From positions 76,119,081 through 76,183,080 of the forward strand of contig NC_054704.1 of the NCBI RefSeq assembly GCF_016097555.1: DNA of 64,000 nt. The letters are read 5' to 3'. The stretch's first letter is position 1. Each line of letters begins with the position of its first letter. A program made the translations under genes and the position numbers. The notes beneath the pieces are model-generated. The model was not told the DNA's origin. It saw only the letters and a list, made by a program, of their open reading frames with translations, and did no database searches. Origin of the DNA: Gigantopelta aegis. Its lineage: Eukaryota; Mollusca; Gastropoda; Neomphalida; Peltospiridae. Positions 1-10,606 of the stretch are shown piece by piece.

Positions 1-758
1 CAAATCTGTCATGAAATCGCATTGTGACACGTGACCAGCTACGAACACCCCAGTTCTGACGCTCCCTACACCATTCACGTCTGTGGGCTATGTGACGATT
101 TGTAAAGGTAAGCACAACCCGGGGCCGTTGAGCATGAAGATGGGCTGCATGAAGATGATTTCTAATCGTCTGACCCGTAACTCAGACACCAGTAGCCTGA
201 TGAAGGTTTGCAACAATTTGATTTGCCGTTTGAGCTCGATTTCTTAGAGCCTGGATACCGATGAATCGATCCTGTACTCCTGTCGTTGCCCTGGGACGAC
301 CTGAACGGGGTCGATCGTCAACATTTTGGGTTTGTTGGTACGTGTTCCATAGTCTGCTAATCACTGACTTCAAAACAATGAAGGTGTTGGCCACTTCACG
401 CTTACTTCTGCGTGTTTGCAGCATGCCAATAGTCCGTAGACGCTCATCGCGTTGCATACGCCGCATCGCAAATTCAAACAATAAAAATGACTAAAACCAA
501 AACAATAACAACTGTATGATCAACAGAATAAAACAGATTTACAGAATAATGTTCCACAGTGATTAATCGACCTTCCTGGAAATTGTCAAAATCGAGAATG
601 ACACCCCACACACGTGCAAACTATGGAATGTGTTTCGGTGTGTTGATTAACAGACCTGAACGTTATTCACTAGGATGTCTGTGGTCAAAACGTATGTTCG
701 GTCTAATAATTGATATTAACATTAATATTTCAGGTTCCCCTACATTTTTTGAAGAGTG
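1..758 (-). mobile_element. Tc1/mariner-type transposon, partial, cut by window edge
   Basis: The right end at about 739-758 reads as an inverted-repeat terminus (..GAAGAGTG then TA) that matches, as reverse complement, the CTCTTCAAAAAAAG terminus of the MITE at 19828-20359. The internal stretch 481-760 is closely similar to 20050-20359. A transposase N-terminus reads on the - strand at 182-481. The other terminus lies beyond base 1. Tc1/mariner elements move by cut-and-paste into TA dinucleotides. Confidence 0.75.
182..481 (-). pseudogene. Tc1-like transposase N-terminal fragment
   Basis: A 99-residue reading frame starts MFEFAMRRMQRDER and contains a paired-type helix-turn-helix region: TIGMLQTRRSKREVANTF is followed by the linker motif RPRSGRPRATT, typical of the GRPR AT-hook of Tc1-family DNA-binding domains. 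The frame closes at 182, and the - strand continuation toward base 1 shows stops and shifted frames with no DDE catalytic motifs. The copy is therefore broken or cut off by the window edge. It should have no function in this state. Confidence 0.7.
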
Positions 759-1234
759 TATTTATTATTTTGTTGTACATTGTATTACGCTGATAAGTTG
801 TAAAACTGTAAAGTAATAAAGAACTCGATCTTGAATTTGAATCATATGGTGATTATCTGGTCAGACAACACCGATAACAGGCCCGTAGCCAGCATGATTA
901 GCGGGGGTGGGGGGTCGAATTTCATGTAGACGGAACTCATCAAACGCGAGCGTAGCCGTAGGCGGAAGGGGGGGAGGGGTGTCCCCAGATTTATATATAT
1001 ATATACAGAACCCCTTGCCAAACAATGTGATGACGCCGGTTACACTCTAACTTTTGTTGCGAAATATACGTTAACAAGTTTCATTAAGTGGTGGTATGCA
1101 AGGAAAATGGCCTGGCAACAGTGCCACGACAAAAAAGAAACGTTTGTTTTCAGTCGTACCAATGTATTTATAATAAATTATACATGGTAAACATTGTAAC
1201 AAATTTAAGCCTACTGGAACACATTTGACTACTA

Positions 1235-1505
1235 ATCAGCGGTTATTGGATGGCAAACGCACAGTTATATCGACACTTGATCACAGATAAAATGCGCTGT
1301 CGCTACATGGCTTCTCTTTTCAAATAACAGCAAAGAATCATTATGTGCATTTCCCACATCCCACAAATAGGATAGCATACATGACGTCTTTTTATGGACC
1401 AGCTATGGATCATTGGTTGGGACAGGAAATAACCAAACGGGCCCACCTAGGAGGATCGAACCTTCAGCAAATGGAATCTCAGACAGACGTTCTTGCTACG
1501 TTATT
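1235..1505 (-). mobile_element. SINE, variant head, degenerate
   Basis: Recognisable SINE body words on the - strand (GCTGTCGCTACATGG, TCCCACAAATAGGATAGC, GGGCCCACC) end in a box-B-like AGGATCGAACCTT. It resembles the variant copy at 7553-7797 more than the common type A or B. It lies inside the inverted-repeat element 878-1644. Confidence 0.5.
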
Positions 1506-1580
1506 CCGGTAATTTGGGGACAAAGAATTTTATATGTAAAATCCTATTTCTTTTCCATTTGAGCGGAACTCTCAATCCTG

Positions 1581-1631
1581 CGGGGGGGGGGGGGGGGATC
1601 GTCGTCCCCCCCCCCCCCCCCCCCCCCCCCC
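1581..1631. repeat. G-tract then C-tract, potential hairpin
   Basis: A run of about 17 G (from 1581) is followed by ATCGTCGT and then a run of about 27 C. The two homopolymers are complementary and separated by only 8 bases. Homopolymer lengths in an assembly are uncertain. Confidence 0.7.
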
Positions 1632-1694
1632 GTCTACGGGCCTGGATAATTGCCGATTAACTCATATATGGTGGTTTCTGTCTCGTACTGCGTT

Positions 1695-1895
1695 AGAATC
1701 GGATCTTTATATGCACCATTCCACAGACATGATAGGACATACCACGACCTTTGATATACCAGTCTTGGTGCACTGACTGGAAATAGCCCAATGGGATCGA
1801 TCTGTATAGCTCAATGTTAAATAAATAATTTAAATGATCCTAGAGCAACCGCGCATCAGTGGATTGCTTTACCACTAGGCTACGCCTCGCTCTAT
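1695..1895 (-). mobile_element. SINE, degenerate
   Basis: The - strand SINE core (TATATGCACCATTCCACAG, ATACCAGTCTTGGTGCACTG, ATAGCCCAATGGGATCGATC) is followed by an interrupted head ending TACCACTAGGCTACG. The middle is disrupted by about 30 bases of unrelated AT-rich sequence. Confidence 0.65.
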
Positions 1896-2029
1896 ATCTC
1901 CCATCACAGCTATTTAAAGACTACTAAGCATATAGGTAAATAAAACGTAATTTTGGATAAGAAGAGGCGTGCGATTCGCGCTCACAACTAGAGAATTAGT
2001 GGTTTTAGGGCAAATATATAATATCTGGT

Positions 2030-2165
2030 GCGTGTGTAGGGGCAAGTTCCGAGGGTCAACCCACCTCACCCCATCCCCACCTGCACCAAGCGAAAAAAAA
2101 TGTTTCAATATAATATCCGGGGTAGCATGCTTCGACCTCCTAAAAACTTCACTCACCACAGTATC
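2030..2165. repeat. Interspersed repeat, class unknown
   Basis: The stretch GTGCGTGTAGGGGC...CCACCTCACC...AACTTCACTCACCACAG recurs, more diverged, at 57489-57735. The small open frames across it are not supported as genes. Confidence 0.5.
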
Positions 2166-2244
2166 GTAAAACACCGTGAAGCGGGCTACCCCGTAAAAAC
2201 CGGTCTATTTACGTTTGACTTGTTTTTAAGGAATCTGCATACGA

Positions 2245-2322
2245 CTGAACCTAGATACGATAACGTAACGCTGACAGAAGACCGTGACGATATCAGCGCT
2301 ACGTTATCGTATCTAGGTTCAG
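2245..2322. repeat. Inverted repeat, 30-bp arms
   Basis: The left arm 2245-2274 (starts CTGAACCTAGATACG) and right arm 2293-2322 (ends CGTATCTAGGTTCAG) are complementary with one mismatch around an 18-base spacer. No coding context. A foldback transposon relic or a structured RNA are both possible. Confidence 0.8.
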
Positions 2323-2329
2323 TTATTGA

Positions 2330-2930
2330 GACGTGGGCGAAAGTTTCCATTACAATACCGTAACTAGATTGAACCTTGACATCAAACTACTTTTGTTGAA
2401 TTGAGAAAACCTTCCCAAAAACAAAGTGCACAAATGAGGAAAAGACAAGCAGACATCAAAATTTTTATACATAGGGAAATGTATACACGACCGCCATTTT
2501 GCACTGTGCGCACTATAAATAACATCACATTACGTGTAACATTAAACAAACCGCTGCCATTGTCAGTCTTGTCTGCTTCGCAGATTCATTGCCTTAGGCA
2601 CAAGTTCACAACTTCCTAGACCTTCTCCAAAATACATATTACGACAGTCATATATTTTTGCAATTTAAATATGAACAGAAATAAATATTATTGAAAAAGA
2701 GAAAGAAGAAAGAATAAAGGAAACAGAAAAAAAGAGACGCAATAAAGTTTTCTATGTTCTATAATTAGACAGCAGGTTTGATAAAGGAAAACACAAAAGA
2801 CAAAACACAAAAAAAGGCATCGCAATGATTAAGAAATGGCTACACAAGTAATAATAGCAATAAAATAAATAAATAGTAATAATTTTAAAGATCCATACTT
2901 TATTTACTAATTAAGGGAAATGTTTTGTTT
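2330..2930. other. No gene recognised
   Basis: AT-rich sequence with purine-rich A/G runs (2690-2760). No long frame, repeat family or splice-like exon was recognised. Confidence 0.5.
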
Positions 2931-2933
2931 CAT

Positions 2934-3553
2934 TTATATACTTATGTACATGAAAACAATTATTTCTTTATTGTCTTCTTCACTTAGAGTATTTTTACCA
3001 TTTAAAACTAGTTGTATATCCATTGGCTGAAATCTTTGCAATGAATTCCAGAGAGTGTGTCTTTGCCTTTCATATAAAATGCATTCACAGAAAAAATGAC
3101 AATTGTTTTCAAAATTATATCCACAATTGCACGAGGAATCGGTGCTAAGACCAACTCGATATAAGTCTGCTTTTAAATCACTACACCTGTGTCTTAACTT
3201 GGTATGTAATACATTTTCTCTTCTATTACCAAATGAATAGTACGGCGCAACGCATGGGACATCAGGTTTTATTGCTTTTTTAAATGAAGATATGTTTTGA
3301 CAATTTCGAATTTCAGCCCGTAGTTTTATTGTCGATAATGGATAAATGAAGATTGAAGTAAATTAGTTCTAGCAGGGGGTAAAGAAATATCATTCCGATG
3401 TCTTAGCATGTAATGTGATATTTGTCCAACTGTTTGTGGAATATTGTGTATCATAAAATCAGGAGCCATACCTTTTATTAGTTTAAACATTGTGCATAAC
3501 GTTTTGAATTTACACCTGGAAGTAAGTGCTGCTAATCCAGTTTCGTAATACAA
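2934..3553 (-). pseudogene. Non-LTR retrotransposon (LINE) ORF2 C-terminal remnant
   Basis: On the - strand, 3553-3345 reads YYETGLAALTSRCKFKTL, then MYKI-like 'TMFKLIKGMAPDFM', the thumb region after the reverse transcriptase of molluscan LINEs. A one-base shift near 3343 moves the frame. It then continues to a TAA at 2934-2936 with PYYSFGNRRENVLHTKLRHR and a cysteine/histidine cluster (CNCG...HFFCEC) typical of the extreme C-terminus of ORF2. The catalytic RT and the endonuclease are absent, so this is a 5'-truncated, frameshifted insertion. The clade cannot be set from this part. Confidence 0.75.
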
Positions 3554-3647
3554 AGACTAATATTTCGCGAACGTTAGTGAAAGGTTCGCTGGCTGAACTT
3601 GGGGCAGCCGTTCGTCCAATTCTACTCTTTGTATAATCATTATTGAC

Positions 3648-3946
3648 GTAGCCCAGTTTTAAATCACACGCCTGATGCGCGGTCGGTCTAGGATCGATCC
3701 CTATCGGTATGCCAACTGGGCTATTTCTCATTCCAGCCAGTGCACCACGACTGGTATATCAAACGCCGTGGTATGTGCTATCCTGTCTGTGGGATGGTGC
3801 ATATAAAAGATCCCTTGCTACTAATGGAAAAATGTAGCAGGTTTCCTTTCTTTGACTGTCAAAATTACCATATGTTTGACATCCAATAGCCGATGATTAA
3901 TAAATCAATGTGCTCTTGTGGTGTCGTTAAACAAAACAAACTCCTT
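3648..3946 (+). mobile_element. SINE type B, full length
   Basis: The tRNA-like head starts GACGTAGCCCAG (A box), with B box AGGATCGATCCC. The common core includes ACCACGACTGGTATATCAAA and GTGCATATAAAAGATCCCTTG. The type B tail (TTGACATCCAATAGCCGATG ... GTGGTGTCGTTAAACAAAAC) ends at an A/T-rich junction. SINEs are transcribed by RNA polymerase III and moved by a partner LINE. Confidence 0.9.
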
Positions 3947-5345
3947 TTTTTACTGACTTAAAGGTGTCTACTCAAGTTGCAAGTGTTATATTACACACGT
4001 CTGATAAATAACTACAATTTAATCAGTTAATTAAATTAATAATATGAATAATGGTCCCATCAAGAATCACTGGCGAAAACAAAACAGTACACAGAAATCT
4101 TCATAGAGCATCCTTCAAAACAGAAACCAGTAGTGTGTTTATATTTTCAGAAATAAAAATACATATACTAGTGCATCTATATATATGTTTATTTAAGTGC
4201 ATTTATGACAATACAATGAAAACCGCCAGAACGCTATGAAGTGGACCAAACTCAAGGGCTTGTGGGTGAGTCAAATCGCAATGAACTGGATAACAGTCAC
4301 TGACACTGACATCACATGCTCTGAAATGGTCGATCAAATTTAGTTGAGTTCAGACACAGAACTCTGAGACAGAATGAAATAGTTCGATTACACCAGTTCC
4401 AGCCTAGTCGCCGTGTGGTTGGAGCCAGTCGGAAAGTTTCTCGAAGTCTGATTATGAAGTCCACCCATTGAGGTTTCTTTTAAAAACGCACATCTCTGTA
4501 ACAAAGTAAATATAACAATAATAGCAATAAGGTATAAAACCGAATCTCAGTGTGCTGTTAGCATAATTCCTAAAAGAAGTTTGTTTAATTTTAACGACAC
4601 CACTAGAGTACATTGATTTATTAATCATCGGCAAAATAAACTTTGTCCAGGACAGACAGGAGTTTTAGAGAAAAACACTATGACGTGCAGTTGTTTTAAT
4701 GATCTCAAATAAAAAATACTATGACGTGCAGTTGTTACAGACAATGATCTCAAACATAAAACGCTGACAATCATTAGTCGGTATTAACAGACCCTAGTTT
4801 TTATGCGCTTACAGACACATCACTGAAATCAAACATTTTATTTTTTTTCTCAAAACGCACGTACGTCTGAGAAATAACAGTTATGGAGTCGAGTTTTAGT
4901 CTATTTTTAACGACATTTCACCGTGTCAACGTCCCAGACTCTTGTTTCATTCTCTTGTAACGTTATCCAAATGTATTACAGGTTTGTAACTTAACCAAAC
5001 TTAGTGTCCATTTTTACGGGTTGAAACTAGGGTCTGCGCCTTTAAACACTGCATTTTGGGGGCACTCAAAAAATCAAGTTGAAGTTCCCAGTTTTTAAAT
5101 ATCCTACACATCCTAGCTGGAATGTCAAGTGTGTATAAAATATAAAAATGCTTACGTCATCACAAAGTCTGTCGTCATTGGTGAAGCATACATCAAACTG
5201 ACAGCTGAACACCACGTGACTATATCCTGGGAAGGTGAACGTGTGGAATGGTTTCGACCAATAGGTTGTGCCGTTACCCTCGGAGAATATAATCTGAGCG
5301 CCCTCATTGGTGCATCTGCAGACAAATGGTGATGGCAATAATATA
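3947..5345. other. Intergenic, no gene; one SINE-tail fragment
   Basis: The only repeat recognised is a - strand SINE type B tail at about 4577-4632 (AACGACACCACTAGAGTACA). A direct repeat of about 20 bases (ACTATGACGTGCAGTTGTT) occurs at 4678 and 4718. Short frames at 4051 and 5129 have no supporting features. Confidence 0.5.
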
Positions 5346-5352
5346 ATTGTAG

Positions 5353-5465
5353 ATGATGATGATGATGATGTTGGTGATGATGATGATGGTGGTGATGATG
5401 ATGATGGTGGTGATGATGATGATGATGGTGGTGATGATGATGATGATGATGATAATGATGATTAT
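5353..5465. repeat. (GAT)n microsatellite with GGT interruptions
   Basis: About 110 bp of GATGATGAT with regular GGTGAT steps. It gives spurious Asp-rich (+) and His-rich (-) frames, not taken as genes. Confidence 0.9.
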
Positions 5466-5889
5466 GAATGTACTGTGATAATAAATAGTTTTTATGCTTA
5501 TTTATATAGAAACACGTTGTCTTGGGTACATACAATTTCAGTTCTCTAAGAATTTTATTCACAAAACAACAATAAATGGCTAATTATACAAAAAAATATA
5601 TATACTTTTACTACGATAAGTACATCTGTGTAAGTATTCGGATTAAGGAATATTCTAAATATAAGTGCACAATTTAAAAACAAAAAACAACACGATCTCT
5701 TGCATCTATGTTTCATGTTTTGTTTCACTGAAGTAGGCTGAATAAACCTGAATCCGTAGTGTTTATTGTTAACACGTTTTATTTTACTAAATATTCTTAC
5801 TTTGGGGGGTGAACTGGATTATGCTTGCAGTAATCTTGTGATCATGTCAGACACGCCTTGATATAAAAGTCATGAATCTTGAAACACAC

Positions 5890-6290
5890 AGAAAGAAAGA
5901 AAGAAAGAAAGAAATGTTTTATTTAACGACGCACTCAACACATTTTATTTACGGTTATATGGCGTCAGACATATGGTTATGGACCACATAGATTTTGAGA
6001 GGAAACCCGCTGTCGCCACTACATGGGCTACTCTTTCCGATTAGCAGCAATATATCTTTTATTTGCGCTTCCCACAGGCAGGATAGCACAAACCATGGCC
6101 TTTGTTGAACCAGTTATGGATCACCGGTCGGTGCAAGTGGTTTACACCTACCCATTGAGCCTTGCGGAGCACTCACTCAGGGTTTGGAGTCGGTATCTGG
6201 ATTACAAATCCCATGCCTCGACTGGGATCCAAACCCAGTACCTACCAGCCTGTAGACCGATGGCCTACCAGGACGCCACCGAAGCCGGTC
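5890..6290 (-). mobile_element. Chimeric SINE: type C head, type A tail
   Basis: From the left, a GAAA microsatellite (about 5890-5910) leads into the type A tail (TTATTTAACGACGCACTCAACA, TATGGCGTCAGACATATGG). The core and then the type C head follow (CATGCCTCGACTGGGATCC, CGATGGCCTACCAGGACGCC). The joint is in the shared core near 6050. The same head/tail combination occurs at 62875-63260. Confidence 0.85.
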
Positions 6291-6487
6291 TATATCACAC
6301 AGAGATACTCAAAATATGTTGACGATCTATTTAAATACATCCATTTGGCTGCTCCATGGTGATGATCTATATGTCAAATCCAAACTGTCCAATGAAATTA
6401 ACACTACGGATACCAATGTCTACCTATAATGCGCAAGTTAAATGTGCAAGCACAAGCACTGTAAATAACATAGTTTTTAACACCCGG

Positions 6488-6624
6488 GGCGTAGCCAGAG
6501 AGGAAAAAACGCCGAGGCAAACCCAGAACTGTAAAATAAATATCAGTGTCATGGGGAAAATAAAATAAATCTGGGGACATTCCAGACGAGGCAAGCGTCT
6601 CGTCTGCCTCATGCTGGCTACGCC
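6488..6624. mobile_element. Small foldback element (GGCGTAGCCAG ends)
   Basis: The ends GGCGTAGCCAG (6488) and CTGGCTACGCC (6614-6624) are perfect inverted repeats of 11 bp. A second inverted pair lies near the right end (GACGAGGCAAGCGTCTCGTC). No coding capacity. It is a MITE-like element of unassigned superfamily. Confidence 0.6.
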
Positions 6625-6814
6625 TTTGAACACGATTTTTTTAAAAAGAATAGACAAGAAATAAAATACTAGACTAGTGCCCGTTGGATACTAATTATCT
6701 TACAAATCATTGTTTAAAAACACACCCAACTCTATATTAAATGGTATCTAGGTAGCAGTATCATGCCAAATTGCACCTAGCCGCTTCAAAGTTCGGAGGG
6801 CACCTAACTTTATA

Positions 6815-6985
6815 AATAAAAGTTTGTTTTAAGTAACAACACCACTAGAGCACATTGATTAATTAATCGGCTATAGGATGTCAAACATTTGTTAATTAAT
6901 TAAGACTATGACCTAGCTGTTTCAAAGTTCGAGGGGCACCTAACTTTAAAACTTAAAGTTTTGTTTTGTTTACAGAACATATTGG
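6815..6985 (-). mobile_element. SINE tail fragments
   Basis: The tail words AACACCACTAGAGCACATTG and GGATGTCAAACATTTG appear on the - strand, flanked by two copies of CAAAGTTCG(G)AGGGGCACCTAACTTT (about 6787 and 6926). The flanking direct repeat is a local duplication. No SINE head is present. Confidence 0.5.
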
Positions 6986-7083
6986 TTAATTAATCATCTG
7001 CTATTGGTCTGTTCCGGACCAGATGACTGGCTATCCAGAGATCGGGCCCGGGATGGACTTGCCCGAAACCTTAGTGGTATAGA

Positions 7084-7087
<4 letters not shown>

Positions 7088-7162
<75 letters not shown>
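7088..7162. repeat. (CT)n microsatellite
   Basis: About 37 CT units. Frames read through it (Arg-Glu or Ser-Leu repeats) are artefacts. Confidence 0.95.
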
Positions 7163-7164
<2 letters not shown>

Positions 7165-7231
7165 TATTAAAAGAAAGAAAGTTTGTTTTGTCATTTTGTC
7201 ATTACACCACTAAACCGGACACGCATGGGAC

Positions 7232-7551
7232 CAACAAACACAAGTTTGTTTTGTTTAACGACACCACTGGAGCACATTGATTAGTTAATCATCGGCTAAT
7301 GGATGTCAAACACTTGGTAATTCTGACACATTGTCATCAGAGGAAACCCGCTACATTTTTTTCTAATGCAGCAAGGGATCTTTTAATACGCTCCATCCCA
7401 CAGACAGGATAGCACATATCATGGCCTTTGATATACCAGTCGTGGTGCACTGGCTGGAACGAAAAATAGCCCAATGGGCCCACCGATGGGGATCGATCCC
7501 AAACCGACCGCGCACCAAGCTAGTGCTTTACCACTGGGCTACGTCCCGCCT
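7232..7551 (-). mobile_element. SINE type B, full length
   Basis: It starts with AAGTTTGTTTTGTTTAACGA (tail on the - strand), runs through the core and ends with the head at TACCACTGGGCTACGTCCCG. B box complement GGGATCGATCCC is intact. Confidence 0.9.
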
Positions 7552-7552
7552 C

Positions 7553-7797
7553 TCAGCTGTTGAATGTCACACATTTGGTAATTATGACTCATAGTCATCA
7601 GAGTTACATCATTAGGCAAGGCATCTTTTACATGCAATTTCCAAACAGTCAGGAAAGCACATACCTTTGACCAGTTGTGGCGCACTGGTTGGAACGAGAA
7701 AAAACCCAGTCAGTTGAATGGATCCAACGAGGTGGTTCGATCCTGCGACGGAAGCACCCCATGCGAGCACTCAAGCGACTGAGCTAAATCCCGCACC
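7553..7797 (-). mobile_element. SINE, variant head
   Basis: A degenerate SINE core (GGCAAGGCATCTTTTACATG, CAGTTGTGGCGCACTGG) is attached to a different tRNA-like head (GGTGGTTCGATCCTGCGACG ... GCGACTGAGCTAAATCC). It resembles the copy at 1235-1505, so it seems to be a separate subfamily. Confidence 0.6.
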
Positions 7798-8146
7798 TTC
7801 TATTTACCTAACTTTAAAACGTGCATTAAATAAAGCCACACGTATTATTTGTATAAAATGTGGTTTCAGCTGGCCTGTAATTTAACTATCAGTGTATCGG
7901 TTACTAAAAATAATGCTAAGATGACAATTGTTGTGCGAAAGTTCGAATTAAGGTAGTCAAACCAGCTTTTCTTTATATCTGAAAATTGCAGCATAATCCC
8001 TACTTTACTCATTTAATTTAAGAAAGATGAGTTGTACAATTTATATGTGTGGTATGGTGTATACTATTATATTGATAGGAGCGTTGCATATGGGAACTTT
8101 GTGGATATGATATAATTGTCTTTTATGTACATGCATTGTAATGTAT

Positions 8147-8425
8147 TTATTTTATTTCATTTCATTTCAACTTATTTTCGTGCTTATATCCAATTAAGAT
8201 TCCAGCACGCTGTCCTGGGCACACACCTCAGCTATCTGAGCTGTCTGTCCAGGACAGTGAGTTAGTTGTTAGTGGTTAGTGAGAGAGAAGAGGGTGTAGT
8301 GGTCTTACACCTACCCATCGAGTCGTTAAAACTCGCTCTGGGTGGGAGCCGGTATCGGGTTGCGAACCCTGTACCTACGGGCCTTATATTCGATGGCTTA
8401 ACCACGACACCACCGAGGCCGGTAA
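8147..8425 (-). mobile_element. SINE type D
   Basis: The tail (TTTCATTTCAACTTATTTTC), central hairpin-like words (CACACACCTCAGCTATCTGAGC, TGTCCAGGACAGTG) and head (GGGTTGCGAACCCTGTACC ... CTTAACCACGACACCACCGAGG) read on the - strand. The head is tRNA-like but differs from types A and B. Other D copies lie at 25035, 27480 and 41090. Confidence 0.85.
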
Positions 8426-8545
8426 ATGTATTTTAAACGCTGTGACAATGATCGGCAATCCAAATACACATATTCGTGTTCGTATTCTATGGGATTTGAC
8501 TTTGTCGTGTAAAAGCGATTCACACAACATTCTCTGAGCGTAAGG

Positions 8546-8866
8546 GTCGGGACGTAGCTCAGTGGCACAGCGCTCGCCTGATGCACGATCGATCTAGGAT
8601 CGATTCCCATCGGTGGGCCCATTAGGCTATTTCTCGTTCCAACCAGTGCTCCACAACTGGTGTAACAAAGGCCGTGGTAATGTACTATCCCGTCTGTGTG
8701 ATGGTGCATATAAAAGATCCCTTGCTGCTAATTGTAAAGAGTAGCCCATGAAGTGGCGACAGTGGGTTTCCTCTCTCAATATCTGTGTGATCCTTAACTA
8801 TATGTCCGACGCCATATAACCGTAAATAAAATGTGTTGAGTGCGTCGATAAATAAAACATTTCCTT
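8546..8866 (+). mobile_element. SINE type A, full length
   Basis: Head GGGACGTAGCTCAGTGGC and B box AGGATCGATTCCC, then the core, then the type A tail (TCTCAATATCTGTGTGATCC ... GTGTTGAGTGCGTCGATAAA). It lies just past the stop codon of the - strand gene at 8886, in its 3' flank. Confidence 0.9.
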
Positions 8867-8885
8867 CCTCTGAGCATAAAAGATC

Positions 8886-8995
8886 CTAATAATAAACCAA
8901 ATCAAACCCATTGTGATCCAGGAACACCACTGCATGAACGCCATCTTCAGTTCCCGCCACACAGCTGTAAGGAGATATTTTCTTGACGGCAATGT
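8886..8995 (-). CDS. Terminal coding exon of unrecognised - strand gene
   Basis: The - strand has a good acceptor (..TTTCATTTTACAG) just before 8995, then 2 bases plus 35 codons and TAG at 8886-8888. The peptide begins IAVKKISPYSCVAGTEDG and ends in FDLVYY. Its start phase (two bases needed) matches the one base left at the end of the exon at 10607-10752, so the two join in frame as ..TTDE-D-IAVKK. Not recognised as any family. A SINE follows directly downstream. What else: a decayed gene fragment. Confidence 0.5.
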
Positions 8996-9139
8996 CTGTA
9001 AAATGAAAGATTACACTTTTGAATACTTGCTGCCAGTACCAGAATTGTATTTTAAATTCCAGATGGTTGACCATCTTGTGTAGTGTATTACAACTACTAC
9101 TGAAATAGCATGCTGCCATGGTCACACAGACTAAAAGTC

Positions 9140-9396
9140 TGGGCTCAATTTCACTAAGCATCGCAAATCTAGTTTTGTACGTAAACGTAAATCTACGACT
9201 AAACCACAATTTTTATTACTGTTATAGTCATCAGAGGCAAGGCATCTTTTACATGCAATTTCCATGCATGTAAAATGCTCCATTTTCCGTTATGATGCAC
9301 TTTTCTTTGTGAAATAAATGCGAAACACGTGAACGTATGCCTGATATAATTCCTAGTCGCAGACTTAAACTTACGATGTTTTGTGAAATTGGGCTC
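9140..9396. mobile_element. MITE, GGGCYCAATTTCAC termini
   Basis: The left end GGGCTCAATTTCACTAAGCA and right end (reverse complement GAGCCCAATTTCACAAAACA) are inverted repeats. It sits in the last intron of the - strand gene and contains a short SINE core scrap near 9230-9270. Confidence 0.6.
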
Positions 9397-9807
9397 CCTG
9401 TCTTGTTTACATAGGACAGATATTAATCAGTTATTGTAAAAAAAAAAAAATAATAATAAGATATTACTTCGCTAATTTTTCCGATTGTAGCAACAATTTA
9501 AGTTTGAAATCCACACTCACATATAATATATTTGGTAGTATCTAATAACAAACAGTAAAAGAAACTATTCAAGCCGAATTTATCTGTACACTAGCGATGT
9601 TGCATTTGGTCTGTGCTTTGCATTCATCATAGTCTATGTAGCTGTTAAAGGCAAGTGGCCGTTCTATTAAAGTTAAAACAGCTTTATTTCACAAACTGAC
9701 ATATTCTGTAAACAGATATCTTTGTAACTTATTAGTATGCGTATCGGTGAAGGATTTCCCAGGAAATCGGGTAAAATATGACGTATCTCCTATTACTTAC
9801 ATCTCTG

Positions 9808-9924
9808 GGGCCTAATTCACAAAGGTCTCCTAGGCTCTGTTAGACAACAAAGCATCCTCTTTGCAAGTCTTTTAGCACTGCACTGTGAGATCGCAATGTT
9901 GCGAGAGTTTAGTGAATTAGGCCC
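9808..9924. mobile_element. Foldback MITE, GGGCCTAATTCAC termini
   Basis: Starts GGGGCCTAATTCACAAAGG and ends GAATTAGGCCC. A close relative in opposite internal orientation is at 27334-27448 (shares CAACAAAGCATCCTCTTTGC). The family looks like short TIR elements without coding capacity. Confidence 0.7.
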
Positions 9925-9925
9925 G

Positions 9926-10606
9926 GTCTTTAGCTCCAAGACAAAAGATTTGGAAAATACGACGTATCGACTATTATCGTTAGAGGAACGATATCCAAGA
10001 TATTTATCACATTATGATATGTCTACTATTACCTTCGTTTGTGGTCTTCAGCCCTAGAAAATAGATCGTCCTTGAAATGTAGCAAAGTATCATATATAGA
10101 CTATTACATTCATCTGTAGATCTTCAACTTAAAGAGCAAATATTTTCCAGGAAATTTGGTAAAATATGATGCATCTCATATTACCTTCATCTGTAGTCTT
10201 CATTTCCAAGAAGAAATATTTTCCAGAAAATATTAGCAAAATATGATATACTAGTATTAACTGTTACCTTTATTTGTGATCTTTACCTCCAAGATGAAAG
10301 ATTTTTCAGGAAATTTGGGAAAATACGACATATTGACTATTGCCTCTATCTGTGTTCGTTAGAGGAATGATTTCCAGGTTATATCTCACATTATGATATG
10401 TCTACTATTACCTTCATCGGTGGTCTTCAGCAAAATATGATTTATCGGCTATTACTTTTATTTGTAGGTCTTCACTTCAAGAGAAAATATTTTCCAAGAA
10501 CTTGACAAAATATGATATATCGACTATTACCTTTATCTGCACGTCTTCACTTCAAGAGCAAATACTTTCCAGGAAATTTGATAAAATATGATATATCGAC
10601 TTTTAC
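9926..10606 (-). repeat. Degenerate minisatellite built on a splice-donor region
   Basis: About eight diverged units of roughly 100 bp. On the - strand each carries a version of ACAGATGAAGGTAATAG, then CGATATATCATATTTT, then CCAGGAAAATATTTG. The first words match the 3' end and donor of the adjoining exon (..CCACAGATGAAG|GTAAAAG at 10607). The repeat therefore appears to have grown from the exon-intron junction, and most units keep a GT donor-like site. Confidence 0.65.

Larger units (their letters stand above)
878..1644. mobile_element. Inverted-repeat element (CAGGCCCGTAG termini), non-coding
   Basis: The left end CAGGCCCGTAGCC at 878 and the right end CTACGGGCCTG at 1644 are inverted copies. 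No transposase frame is visible inside. It contains a SINE on the - strand and a G-tract/C-tract pair. The superfamily is not determined; the GTAGCCAG-type end also occurs in the small foldback element at 6488-6624. Confidence 0.5.

Noticed and set aside
5152..5562. Histidine-rich protein (-) and aspartate-rich protein (+)
   Set aside because: Translations of a GAT microsatellite.
6994..7213. Arg-Glu and Ser-Leu repeat proteins
   Set aside because: Translations of a CT microsatellite.
8398..8709. 103-residue - strand frame
   Set aside because: Antisense of a SINE; similar small frames occur in nearly every SINE copy.
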